Made by a program: the position numbers and the translations under genes. Shown in pieces: positions 24,447 through 32,707 of a stretch of 48,556 nucleotides of DNA (the first letter of the stretch is position 1; each line of letters begins with the position of its first letter). The DNA is from Deltaproteobacteria bacterium (GTDB taxonomy: Bacteria; Desulfobacterota; BSN033; UBA1163): contig JAGXTA010000049.1 of assembly GCA_018333535.1 (NCBI GenBank), positions 1 to 48,556 of the forward strand, in the 5' to 3' direction. The notes beneath the pieces are model-generated. The model did not search any database, was not told where the DNA came from, and saw nothing but the letters and a program-made list of their open reading frames with translations.

Positions 24447-25415
24447 ATGGCGAGACCATTGCGAATCGAGTATGAGGGGGGATTTTACCATGTGACCAGC
24501 AGAGGAAATGAACGGAGGAAAATATTTTATGGGAGTTCCGATTACGAGAAATTCAAGGCTTACTTGAGAGAGGCTCAGGAGAAATATGGTTATCTTCTGC
24601 ACTCCTATGTCCTGATGAGCAATCATTATCATCTTCTCATTGAGACGCCCCAGCCGAATTTGAGCCAAGTGATGCACCTCGTCAATGGTTCTTATACCAA
24701 TTATTTCAATAGGAAGAGAGGAAGGAGCGGCCATCTCTTCCAAGGAAGGTATAAGGCAATCCTGATTGAGCGCGATTCTTATCTTCTTGAATTAAGCAGA
24801 TATATTCATTTGAACCCTGTCAGAGCCGAGTTAGTGACAAAGCCGGAAGATTATCCTTACAGTAGTTACGGGGCATTGATCGCCAAGAGGAAGGAGTCTT
24901 TTGTTTGCAGGGATTTGATTTGGAAGATGATTTCCGGAGAGAAAGGGGGGGCTTCTCAGAGATATAAGGTCTTTGTGGAGGGAGGAATGGTTAAGAAGTC
25001 GGATAGCCCATTGAAGGATGTTTATGGGGGAGCAATTTTAGGCGGAGAGAGATTTATTAAGGAGGCCTTAGGGCGAATAAATGGAGAGGTTCTTCATAAA
25101 GAAGAGGTGTCTCATCGGAGGGAGTTAAAAACTTCTTGTGGGGTTGAAGAAATGATCCGGAAGATTTGCGAACACTTAAAGATGCCGTTTGATGAGTTGA
25201 TGAGGGAAAAAGGAGAGAACAGAAAGATGTTGATCTATTTAGCAAAGAAATTTACCGGAATGACAAACCGGCAAATAGCTGATCTTTTAGGTGGGATCAC
25301 CTGTTCAGCGGTGGCGAAAACGTATGAGAGATTTTCTTTAGGGCTTGAGGAGAACAGGGCATTGAGTGAAAAATTAGAAAGCCTTTCCAGACAATTGTCC
25401 AATGTCAAGGGCTGA
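24447..25415 (+). CDS. REP-associated tyrosine transposase (Y1, TnpA_REP type)
   Basis: The 322-residue protein begins MARPLRIEYEGGFYHVTSRG. It has the HUH motif in SNHYHLLIE (about 58-66) and a candidate catalytic Tyr in ELSRYIHLNPVRAEL. A C-terminal DnaA-like helix-turn-helix follows (KKFTGMTNRQIADLLGGITC). Such enzymes nick and mobilise REP hairpins as single strands. Its final residues NVKG and stop are encoded by the right REP copy, and it overlaps the convergent preA-like gene by 11 bp. Strand orientation opposite to the surrounding block marks it as an insertion. Confidence 0.88.
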   Translation: MARPLRIEYEGGFYHVTSRGNERRKIFYGSSDYEKFKAYLREAQEKYGYLLHSYVLMSNHYHLLIETPQPNLSQVMHLVNGSYTNYFNRKRGRSGHLFQGRYKAILIERDSYLLELSRYIHLNPVRAELVTKPEDYPYSSYGALIAKRKESFVCRDLIWKMISGEKGGASQRYKVFVEGGMVKKSDSPLKDVYGGAILGGERFIKEALGRINGEVLHKEEVSHRRELKTSCGVEEMIRKICEHLKMPFDELMREKGENRKMLIYLAKKFTGMTNRQIADLLGGITCSAVAKTYERFSLGLEENRALSEKLESLSRQLSNVKG

Positions 25416-25419
25416 CCCC
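25396..25419. repeat. REP-like element, copy 2 (right flank of RAYT)
   Basis: This inverted copy of the element at 24381 supplies the stop codons of both the transposase (TGA at 25413-25415) and the convergent preA-like gene (stop at 25405-25407). Confidence 0.75.
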
Positions 25420-26601
25420 AATGGCTCCGGGGACAGGACAGACACAGGTGCAGATGCCGCATCCCCGGCAGGCTTCGCCGATCGTCACCTCCCCCTCCTT
25501 GACTTCAATGGCATTATAAAAGCAGGAACGCATGCACCTTTTACAGTTCGTGCATAACTCCCGAACGATGAGAGCGCATTCACGGGGAAGGGATTCCATC
25601 TCTTCGTAGCTCATGGCAGCTTTAGCCGCCACCCCGATGATCTCCCGGACGGATGGATAGCCCTTTCGATCTAAAAATTCTTCTACCCCTTTGATCACCT
25701 TTCCGAGATAACCATATCCTTTCAGCATCACGACGGAGCAGAGTTGCACCAGGGTTGCTCCGGACATCAGGAACTCCACTGCATCCTTCCAGTCATAGGC
25801 TCCGTTTGTCCCTGAAATGGGAAGGTCGAGGCCAGTATAAATTTTGGATACCCATCGTAAGGTTAAAGGCTTGACCCAGGGCCCTCCGACTCCCGCCCAT
25901 CCGTGGATATAGGGCTTGCCCGTCTCGATATCGAGACAGAAACCGACAAAGCGGTTGATAATCGTCACGGCTGAACCGCCTGCAGATTGAACGGCCCTCG
26001 CCATTTCGACTACATCCGCCACCTGAGGAGTGAGCTTGATGATCACAGGGATTTTCACTGACTTCGTCACCTGATAGGTAATGTCGGAGGCAGCGTTTTT
26101 GTCTTGACCCACCAGCATGCCTGTGGGAGTTCCCTTCATCTCCGATGGATGCGGGCATCCGAAGTTGAGCTCGATCAGCCTGATTCCGGTATCTTCAATC
26201 ATCTTCGAAAGGGTCACCCAGCTTTCGACCGTTGTCCCTGCCGCACTTCCAATGATCACACAATCATGTTTCAGGGCTGAGGCTTGAGCTTCTTTTAACT
26301 CCTTCATCCACTCTCCGGGGGTCTCTTCGGCAAGGCCGGTCCGGCCATAAAAAGTGAAAAGCCTCGGAACCTTTCCACGACAGACATTGTGCTCTTCGTC
26401 GAGATAGCGAAACTCCGACATTTTTGTTAAACGCCTCAGGGCCTCGGAATCTGTAACTGTTTTAGCTACCAGCCCCCCTGCCCCGGTCTTGATGACCTGC
26501 TTCATATTGTGGGCCGAAAGGGTTGGCTCCGCAGAGGCTGCAATAATGGGATTCTTAAAATCGACGCCACAAAATTGAACTTTCAGGTCGGCCATGTCCA
26601 T
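25405..26601 (-). CDS. PreA-like dihydropyrimidine/dihydroorotate dehydrogenase with ferredoxin domain
   Basis: The 398-residue protein has an FMN TIM barrel (1-320; NPIIAASAEPTLSAHN, IELNFGCPHP, GTNGAYDWKDAVEFLMSGAT) and two C-terminal 4Fe-4S motifs, CTNCKRCMRSC and CRGCGICTCVCP. This matches PreA-type subunits, which reduce pyrimidines or related rings, but the usual catalytic Cys loop and the PreT partner were not identified. The last residues (AIGVSP) and stop lie in the REP copy, so the native C-terminus was probably altered. It is adjacent to the Mo hydroxylase genes. Confidence 0.8.
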   Translation of the reverse strand: MDMADLKVQFCGVDFKNPIIAASAEPTLSAHNMKQVIKTGAGGLVAKTVTDSEALRRLTKMSEFRYLDEEHNVCRGKVPRLFTFYGRTGLAEETPGEWMKELKEAQASALKHDCVIIGSAAGTTVESWVTLSKMIEDTGIRLIELNFGCPHPSEMKGTPTGMLVGQDKNAASDITYQVTKSVKIPVIIKLTPQVADVVEMARAVQSAGGSAVTIINRFVGFCLDIETGKPYIHGWAGVGGPWVKPLTLRWVSKIYTGLDLPISGTNGAYDWKDAVEFLMSGATLVQLCSVVMLKGYGYLGKVIKGVEEFLDRKGYPSVREIIGVAAKAAMSYEEMESLPRECALIVRELCTNCKRCMRSCFYNAIEVKEGEVTIGEACRGCGICTCVCPVPGAIGVSP

Positions 26602-26705
26602 TTACCTCTCTACTCAGTTTGTCCCATCACTGTCTTCCCTTGGGGGCGATGGCTGCTTATTCAAAGGTGTTAGACCTGAAGAAAAAAAGGGGAGGAAGTG
26701 AACCA

Positions 26706-29000
26706 TTAGAATTTTTTCCGGTGCAAATGTCCAATGTCAAGGGCTGACCCCAGTTTCTTCAGGATTTTTTCCGGAGTGATGGGGAGTTCTGTGAATCTTA
26801 CGCCAATCGCATCATAGATGGCATTGGCCACTGCCGCAGGCGAAGGGTTGAGCGCCGGCTCTCCGATTCCTTTGGCTCCAAACGGGCCATTCGGATCAAT
26901 TGGCTCCACCAGGATGGACTTTATCGGTGGGATATCCAGCGGGCCTGGCATGACATAGTCCCTGAAATCGGGATTAAGAACCTTTCCCTTTTCAACGACC
27001 ATATCCTCCATCAATGCCCATCCGATTCCCTGTGTCACACCGCCGTGAATCTGCCCTTCTGTCGCCTGCGGATTGATGGCCCGGCCAACATCGTGAGCCG
27101 CAGTGTAATGGAGCACATTCACATGACCTGTCTCTGTGTCCACCTCCACCTCGGCAATCTGGCAGGCAAACGGGTAAGCGGGCGCAACATTTCCATACTT
27201 GGTCACCGGATCAGGAAGGACCGTATCCGGAACCCAGAACCCAGTTCCTACAATGGGAGAGCCGCCTCGCCTGAGCAGACAGATCTCCGCCACTTTCTCA
27301 AAGGAAAGATTTCTTTCAGGCTCCTCCTTCACATAGATCTTCCCTTCCTTAGCCTCCAACTCGGAAGGGATCGTCTCAAATATTTCTGCTGCCACTTCGA
27401 GGATCTGTCGCTTCGCATCCTGTGCCGCCGCTTTCACGCCATTTCCGCCGAAGACCGTCCCGCGGGTTGCAAAACTTCCCAGGCCAAACGGGCTGATATC
27501 CGTATCGACCGGAGCCACCTCAATCCGGTCAAGAGCAACTCCTAACTCTTCTGCAACAATCTGGGCGAAGACCGTTCGCTGTCCCTGGCCCATGTCCGAT
27601 TCCCCATGATAGACCAGGACCTTGCCTTCCCTTCCGATGCGCACGATCCCTGCTCCTCCATCAAACTCCCGTGAGAAGGCGCGATTTCCTGAGACATGGT
27701 TGCAGCAGGCCAGTCCAATGCCGCGGCTAAATCGTTTCTTCCGTCGCTTCTCCTCCCATCCCGATGCCTCTACAGCCTTTTGGACGCACTCTTCTAACCC
27801 GGAGGAGCCAATCTGCCAGCCATGGATTGAAACCTCCCCCGTCTTGAGTCCATTCCTGATGCGCAGTTCCGCCGGATCCATATTCAAATGGCCCGCAATC
27901 ATATCGAGGGAGCTCTCAAGCGCAAAGGTCATCTGGGCATTTCCAAAGCCGCGGAAACAACTCGTGGGAACGGTATTGGTGTAAACCGTGATCCCCTCTG
28001 TCCTCAGATGTTCGAAGCGATAAAGGGAATCGACACGGTAACAGGCGGTCGCCACAATGGCCATCGAATAGATTGCCCTTGCTCCGGAACCACCGATGAT
28101 CTTCACTTCTTTTCCGACCAGCGTCCCATCTTTTTTAGCGCCGACTTTGAGATCGATATACATGGGGACCCGTGGATTGCCTGCCATGAAATCCTCTTCC
28201 CGGCTGTTCACCATCCGGATGGGTTTCCCTGTTTTTTGACTCAAGACAGCGGCGGCAAGATGGAGATTCGTCTCCATCTTTGCTCCGAACGCGCCGCCAT
28301 AGTAGGGAACGACGACCCGGATCTTCTCAAGCGGCAGCCCCAGGGCTTTTGCATAGGTGATTCGCGTCATCGAAGGAATCTGCGTGGCAAGATAAAGGGT
28401 CAATTTTCCTGTGGGATCAAAATGGGCAACACAGGCCATGGGTTCGAGATAAGCCTGATAAACCTGATTTGTATAGTAGCGCTCCGAGTGGACGACATCG
28501 CATTCTTGAAATGCCCTGTCCACATCTCCTTTGTTCAATTTAAACTCAGAGACGATATTTCTCTCTTTATCATGAATCAGGACCGCTCCGGGTTGCATGG
28601 CTTCAATGGGATCGAAGACCGAAGCAAGCTCCTCGTACTCCACCCGGATCAGATCGAGCGCTTCCTCTGCCGTATCCTCATCCACGGCCGCCACGCCTGC
28701 CACCTCATCCCCGATGAATCGGACCTTCTCCACAGCAAAGATGTTCCAGTCCTCTGTTCTCGGACCAAAAGGAATTTGGGGCGTATCCTCCGCTGTGACA
28801 ATGGCCTTCACTCCCTTGAGGCGCCTCGCCTTTGAAGGATCGATATGGAGAATGCGGGCATGGGGATGAGGACTTCGAAGAATTTTACCGTAAAGCATTC
28901 CCGCAAGCTGGAGGTCGGAGACGAACTCCGCAACGCCCCGTGCCTTTTCATTCGCATCGATCTGCGGAACAGAATGTCCAACCACGGAATACTTCTTCAT
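26706..29000 (-). CDS. Xanthine dehydrogenase-family molybdenum hydroxylase, large subunit
   Basis: The 764-residue protein starts MKKYSVVGHSVPQIDANEKA and shows the Mo-pterin motifs GGAFGAKMETN, CFRGFGNAQMTFALE and FGAKGIGEPALNPSPAAVAN, with the catalytic Glu in GIGEPA. These enzymes hydroxylate aromatic heterocycles or oxidise CO or aldehydes; no CO-dehydrogenase AYRCSFR loop is seen. A small-Fe-S and a FAD subunit gene follow upstream. GAGGGAGAATCAGGG precedes the ATG. The last 14 residues (SALDIGHLHRKKF and one before) are encoded by a REP copy and a duplicated flank. Confidence 0.88.
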   Translation of the reverse strand: MKKYSVVGHSVPQIDANEKARGVAEFVSDLQLAGMLYGKILRSPHPHARILHIDPSKARRLKGVKAIVTAEDTPQIPFGPRTEDWNIFAVEKVRFIGDEVAGVAAVDEDTAEEALDLIRVEYEELASVFDPIEAMQPGAVLIHDKERNIVSEFKLNKGDVDRAFQECDVVHSERYYTNQVYQAYLEPMACVAHFDPTGKLTLYLATQIPSMTRITYAKALGLPLEKIRVVVPYYGGAFGAKMETNLHLAAAVLSQKTGKPIRMVNSREEDFMAGNPRVPMYIDLKVGAKKDGTLVGKEVKIIGGSGARAIYSMAIVATACYRVDSLYRFEHLRTEGITVYTNTVPTSCFRGFGNAQMTFALESSLDMIAGHLNMDPAELRIRNGLKTGEVSIHGWQIGSSGLEECVQKAVEASGWEEKRRKKRFSRGIGLACCNHVSGNRAFSREFDGGAGIVRIGREGKVLVYHGESDMGQGQRTVFAQIVAEELGVALDRIEVAPVDTDISPFGLGSFATRGTVFGGNGVKAAAQDAKRQILEVAAEIFETIPSELEAKEGKIYVKEEPERNLSFEKVAEICLLRRGGSPIVGTGFWVPDTVLPDPVTKYGNVAPAYPFACQIAEVEVDTETGHVNVLHYTAAHDVGRAINPQATEGQIHGGVTQGIGWALMEDMVVEKGKVLNPDFRDYVMPGPLDIPPIKSILVEPIDPNGPFGAKGIGEPALNPSPAAVANAIYDAIGVRFTELPITPEKILKKLGSALDIGHLHRKKF
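26726..26751. repeat. REP-like element, copy 3, inside the 3' end of the Mo hydroxylase gene
   Basis: The element has the same sequence and orientation as copy 2. Sequence of the form CCGGAAAAAAT(C/T)CT(G/A)A (minus strand) lies on both sides (26706-26721 and 26759-26774), like a target duplication. Confidence 0.7.
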
Positions 29001-29027
29001 CCCTGATTCTCCCTCAATCCCCCTTCA

Positions 29028-29495
29028 TCAATCTTTCCTGTTTACCAGGGAAGAGACCGCCTCGACAATTTTCTGATATCCTGTGCACCGGCAGAGGTTT
29101 CCCACCAGGCCTTCACGAATCTCCCTCTCTGTTGGATTCGGATGTCTATCCAAAAGGACCTTTGCTGAGAGGATCATTCCGGGCGTGCAAAATCCGCATT
29201 GAATGGCTCCGTGATGGATAAATGCCTCATGGACGGGATGGAGCTTCCCCGCTCCGGACAAACCTTCTATTGTGGTGATTCTTCTGCCATCTGCTTGCAG
29301 GGCTAAAACCAGACAGGAGTTGACCGGCTCATCATCCAATAGAACCGTGCAGGCGCCGCATTCCCCTGCCCCACAGCCCTCCTTTGTGCCTTTCAACCCC
29401 AGTTCATTCCGCAACACATCCAGAAGCGTCCGGTTGGCCGGAATTTCAAGTTCGAAAAGTACTCCGTTCACACTCAACTTCAAAGGATATTTCAT
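29028..29495 (-). CDS. Mo hydroxylase 2Fe-2S subunit
   Basis: The 155-residue protein carries both 2Fe-2S motifs of the family: GCGAGECGACTVLLDDEPVN with SC for the plant-type cluster, and QCGFCTPGMI with GNLCRCTGY for the second. It passes electrons from the Mo centre to FAD. I chose ATG 29495 (MKYPLKLSVNG) with AAAGGA eight bases upstream; the longer frame runs through an operator-like palindrome. Confidence 0.9.
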   Translation of the reverse strand: MKYPLKLSVNGVLFELEIPANRTLLDVLRNELGLKGTKEGCGAGECGACTVLLDDEPVNSCLVLALQADGRRITTIEGLSGAGKLHPVHEAFIHHGAIQCGFCTPGMILSAKVLLDRHPNPTEREIREGLVGNLCRCTGYQKIVEAVSSLVNRKD

Positions 29496-29517
29496 TGAAC
29501 GTATCCTTTTGGGAGGA

Positions 29518-29620
29518 AACGGTTTAACCAAATTAAGCACAAAATCCTATCGCGGAGATGGGCAAGTCCCGCCGGGGGCGGGACTGCGTGTCGCAATGCT
29601 ATTTTGGTTAAACGGTTACC
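29518..29620. promoter_or_regulatory. Paired GGTTTAACC-type sites within an inverted element
   Basis: AACGGTTTAACCAAA (29518-29532) and TTTGGTTAAACGGTT (29603-29617) are near-perfect reverse complements. Both resemble the TGGTTAAACCA dyad in front of the GntR gene at 24334. Between them lies a perfect G/C hairpin (AGTCCCGCC...GGCGGGACT, about 29556-29576). This may be an operator region for the regulator, or a MITE-like insert between the FAD and Fe-S subunit genes. Confidence 0.45.
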
Positions 29621-29625
29621 TTCAT

Positions 29626-30513
29626 TCAGATCCCTGTTGGAGGAATGGGAAGGCCGAGGGCTGCTTTGATCGCCCTCTCAACCAGGACCTTGACCATCTC
29701 TCTTCGATACTCGGCAGAGGCGCGAATGTCGGAGATGGGCTGACATTCCTTTTGCGCAAGACCTGCCGCCTGACGGATCATATCCTCATCCACCGGTTTC
29801 CCTTCGAAAACTCTCTCTGTCTCTCTGATTCTTATAGGAGTCGGAGAGACCGAGCCCAAAGCAATCCGGACTTCTTCAAAACTTCCCCTCCCCGGATCTA
29901 CGGTCAGCAGAACCGCCGCACTTACCAGTCCAAGGTCCATACTCTTTCTTCGTCCCAATTTGAGGTATGAGAACGAACTGTTGACGGGCGGTTTAGGAAC
30001 GATGACCTCTTTGAGCACCTCATCCTTCTCAAGAACCGTCTCTCCGGGCCCTGTAAAGAAGGATTCAAGGGGAAGGCGTCGCTCTCCTCTTCCGCTTGCG
30101 AGACAAACCTGTGCCTTTAGGACGAGCAGGGGTGATGCAGTATCGGCTGAGGGAGAACCATTGCAGAGATTTCCGCCTAACGTCCCCAGATGACGAATCT
30201 GAGGGGAGCCTATTTTATGGGCGGCCAATGCGAGGAGCTTCCATCCATTCTTAAGTAGAGTCGATCTTTCAATATCCGCATGTCTGGCAAGAGCGCCGAT
30301 CCGAAGTGAATCTCCATCTCTTTCTATCCCTCTCAACCCGGGCAGAGCAAGCAGATTGATCAGCTTCTGCGGAAGGACCAGCTTCTGTTTCATCTGGACG
30401 AGCAGGTCCGTTCCGCCGGCAATCAACCTAACATCTTTTCCATACCGGGCGAGTAGGTCAAAGATTTCTAAAAGGGAAGAGGGATTAAAAAATTCAAAAC
30501 GGTTGAGACGCAT
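29626..30513 (-). CDS. Mo hydroxylase FAD subunit
   Basis: The 295-residue protein has the FAD-binding PCMH motifs LIAGGTDLLVQMKQ (about 31-44) and LGTLGGNLCNGSPSADTASP (about 105-124) and the C-terminal CoxM-like helices. It delivers electrons to an acceptor. It is six bases downstream of the nitrilase-type amidase gene, so these are co-transcribed. Confidence 0.9.
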   Translation of the reverse strand: MRLNRFEFFNPSSLLEIFDLLARYGKDVRLIAGGTDLLVQMKQKLVLPQKLINLLALPGLRGIERDGDSLRIGALARHADIERSTLLKNGWKLLALAAHKIGSPQIRHLGTLGGNLCNGSPSADTASPLLVLKAQVCLASGRGERRLPLESFFTGPGETVLEKDEVLKEVIVPKPPVNSSFSYLKLGRRKSMDLGLVSAAVLLTVDPGRGSFEEVRIALGSVSPTPIRIRETERVFEGKPVDEDMIRQAAGLAQKECQPISDIRASAEYRREMVKVLVERAIKAALGLPIPPTGI

Positions 30514-30519
30514 TGGGAT

Positions 30520-31290
30520 TTAAAGAATCCGATCCTTGACTGCTGGGAATTCGCTCCGGACGGATGAAACTTTCTCAATATCGATCTCGGCCTGAAGGAT
30601 GCATTCCTCATCCCCGCCGCTTGCAAGAATGGTTCCCCAGGGATCCACAATCATGCTGTGGCCACAGAACTGAGTCCCCCGGTTCTTTCCCGCGCAGTTG
30701 CTCGATATCAAGAAGGCGCTGCTCTCAATGGCTCGGATCCGGTTAAACATCAACCAGTGTTCCAGCCGCGGGTAGGGCCAGCCCGAGGTCACTAAAAATA
30801 TTTCTGCGCCTTTATTCAACATGATCCTGAAGAGTTCAGGAAACCGGAGGTCATAACAGGTGCACATTCCGATTTTACACAGAGGAGTTTCAACCACAAC
30901 CACTTCACTGCCACGAGAGAGGAGCTGGCTTTCCTGAGAGCCATATCCGAAGAGATGGATCTTCCGGTACCTGGCGATCAACTTCCCATCGGGGGAAAAA
31001 AGAAGGCTGGTGTTGAATAATTTTCCATTCTCCTCCTCCACAAAACTCCCGCTATGGAGATAAAATCCGTGTTCTTTGGCCTTTTGTGACATCCTTCGGG
31101 CCGTCTCTCCATTGACCGTCTCTGACTCTTTCGAATAGAGGTCGAAGGAGAAGTAGCCGATGTTCCATATTTCGGGAAGGATGACGAGATTTGCGCCTTT
31201 GGCCTGATCCAGAAGCGATTCCACCCGCTCAATCCTCCGGGACTTATCTTCCTCTCCAATCCCTAATTGAATCGATGCGATTTTAAACAT
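30520..31290 (-). CDS. Carbon-nitrogen hydrolase (nitrilase superfamily amidase)
   Basis: The 256-residue enzyme has the Glu-Lys-Cys triad in context: VILPEIWNIGY (E about 40), YRKIHLFGYGS (K about 110) and CTCYDLRFPELFR (C about 144-146). It most resembles omega-amidases and related deaminating amidases, which hydrolyse small amides such as 2-oxoglutaramate. Position upstream of the Mo hydroxylase subunits suggests an amide intermediate in the same pathway (inference). Confidence 0.85.
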   Translation of the reverse strand: MFKIASIQLGIGEEDKSRRIERVESLLDQAKGANLVILPEIWNIGYFSFDLYSKESETVNGETARRMSQKAKEHGFYLHSGSFVEEENGKLFNTSLLFSPDGKLIARYRKIHLFGYGSQESQLLSRGSEVVVVETPLCKIGMCTCYDLRFPELFRIMLNKGAEIFLVTSGWPYPRLEHWLMFNRIRAIESSAFLISSNCAGKNRGTQFCGHSMIVDPWGTILASGGDEECILQAEIDIEKVSSVRSEFPAVKDRIL

Positions 31291-31344
31291 CTCCCTTATC
31301 TCCGTAGAAAAGTATTGAAAAGGTCCTTTTTAGTCTTAAAAATG

Positions 31345-31443
31345 TCATTCCTGCGAAAGCAGGAATCCAGTTTTATATGTTTCTGGTTCCCTGCTTCCAC
31401 AGGGACAAGTCTGGACTCCCGTTTTCACGGGAGTGACGATGGA
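31345..31443. repeat. GTCATTCCTGC family intergenic repeat
   Basis: CATTCCTGCGAAAGCAGGAA forms a hairpin. After about 50 bp it is followed by a second arm ending CCCGTTTTCACGGGAGTGAC. Related copies lie at about 6952-7062 and 36172-36252. Confidence 0.65.
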
Positions 31444-31453
31444 GGTTTTTTTC

Positions 31454-32158
31454 TCAGCAACCCTTGAGGTAATCCAGAACTCGAACCTGATAATGACAAT
31501 TCAACCTCTTCCCGGTTCGAGGATTGAAAAGCTCTGCCTCAAAATAGGGGCCATAAACAAATGTCCCGGTCACGAGGGGAATGGTGCCTGAGAAGATCAT
31601 GGTTCCATTGAGTTTCTTATGAGTCGATTTATTCTTAACGAAATCCATCAGGTCTTCAGGAGTCATCACAGCTGAAAGCAAAGCTTCCTGATACAGAATT
31701 TTTTGACCCTCCTCATTTTTCGTCCACCCTCTCAGGATGATCTCATCCCAATCCCTTCTAACCTCCTTCAGCGGCCAGAGGCGATCCGACATGATGTTCG
31801 GGCAGACCTGCTTCGACTTGATGATGCTGACTGATTCCAATTCCCTGTCCGTGTGATCGCTTCCGACCCCGACATAAACCTTCTCCCCGGAGCAGACAAG
31901 GACGTATTCTGCTTCACCGGAGGTTCTTTCACTGACCACCTCGATCTCATCATCAAAGTAGACTAATTGAGTGATCATTTCATAGGCCGTGGGCGTCGAT
32001 TCCGGAGCCGGCACCCCTTCCTTTTTCAGCTCCTCGATGTGGCTTCTCACCTTCTCCTGGTTTCTTCCCGTATAACCGGCGTTGACCATCCGCCTCATCT
32101 CAAAATGAATCTCCTCTTCATGGCACATCGTCTCAAGGGTGAATTTCATTCTTTTCAA
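31454..32158 (-). CDS. DUF2848 family protein
   Basis: The 234-residue protein (MKRMKFTLETMCHEEEIHFE; VGVGSDHTDRELES; LPNIM-like SKQVCPNIMSDRLWPLKEV; FSGTIPLVTGTFVYGPYFEA) belongs to DUF2848, whose fold resembles fumarylacetoacetate hydrolases. It therefore probably cleaves or decarboxylates a small oxo-acid. TTG 32158 has AAGGGGG upstream; ATG 32149 is an alternative start. It sits between the cupin and the amidase gene. Confidence 0.75.
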   Translation of the reverse strand: MKRMKFTLETMCHEEEIHFEMRRMVNAGYTGRNQEKVRSHIEELKKEGVPAPESTPTAYEMITQLVYFDDEIEVVSERTSGEAEYVLVCSGEKVYVGVGSDHTDRELESVSIIKSKQVCPNIMSDRLWPLKEVRRDWDEIILRGWTKNEEGQKILYQEALLSAVMTPEDLMDFVKNKSTHKKLNGTMIFSGTIPLVTGTFVYGPYFEAELFNPRTGKRLNCHYQVRVLDYLKGC

Positions 32159-32235
32159 AGGAGCCCCCTTCTAAATTCCTCGTAAGGAAATGGTCAAGAA
32201 CAAAAAATGGTTTATGGGTCAGGGTTAAGGTTAGG

Positions 32236-32318
32236 AGGCCCGTTTCGGTTACCGGTTACGGTTACGTGTAAAGAATTAAGAGACGATTAACGTAGCCTTT
32301 TATTAACGATACGGGCCT
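32236..32318. other. Long structured hairpin element
   Basis: AGGCCCGTTTCGGTTA (32236-32251) pairs with TTAACGATACGGGCCT (32303-32318) with few mismatches. Inside, GGTTACGT (about 32259-32266) pairs with ACGTAGCC (about 32290-32297). The left arm carries tandem GGTTAC units. It may be a small RNA, an attenuator or a mobile repeat; no coding sense was found. Confidence 0.45.
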
Positions 32319-32352
32319 CGTTGCCCTAGCCGTTAGTTAGACCTTTCCCCAA

Positions 32353-32694
32353 CTATTTGTAATACCTGATTTCAAAGGTGATGCATCCCCTCGGGACTTC
32401 ATAGGGACCATGTTTCATTCCCGGAGGCCGGCAGGCATAAAATCCCTTGCAAAAGGTCTTCTTCTTGGCAAGGTCGATCAACTCGCCTTCAACGATGTAG
32501 ACCTCCTCCCAGAAATCATGCATCAGGGTCTGGGGCGTTCTGATGCCCGGTGGGAACTTTAACAGACGAGAATAGGATTTCGTCTCAGGGTCCAGGCTGA
32601 GAATTTTCTCCTTGATCCCGAGGGTATCTCCCTCCACGGGTCTCCATTCATATTCGGTGTCAACATCGATGAATTCAATCTCAGGCTTTGCCAT
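32353..32694 (-). CDS. Small cupin-domain protein
   Basis: The 113-residue single cupin barrel contains HDFWEEVYIVEGEL (motif 1, with H and E as possible metal ligands) and RPPGMKHGPYEVPRGC (motif 2, with H). Its role is unknown; it may be an isomerase, a dioxygenase or a sensor. It ends 13 bp after proC and probably shares its transcript. Confidence 0.75.
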   Translation of the reverse strand: MAKPEIEFIDVDTEYEWRPVEGDTLGIKEKILSLDPETKSYSRLLKFPPGIRTPQTLMHDFWEEVYIVEGELIDLAKKKTFCKGFYACRPPGMKHGPYEVPRGCITFEIRYYK

Positions 32695-32707
32695 ATCGCT
32701 CCCCCAG

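Noticed and set aside
27888-28835. 315-codon open frame on the plus strand
   Set aside because: It is antisense to the Mo hydroxylase large subunit and has no family resemblance or ribosome site.
26706-29000. Carbon monoxide dehydrogenase (CoxL) identity for the Mo hydroxylase
   Set aside because: The subunit set is compatible, but the form I CoxL active-site loop AYRCSFR is not present; the segment reads CFRGFGNAQ as in xanthine dehydrogenase-type enzymes.
32236-32318. Retron-type msr-msd RNA
   Set aside because: A nested hairpin exists, but no reverse transcriptase gene is nearby.
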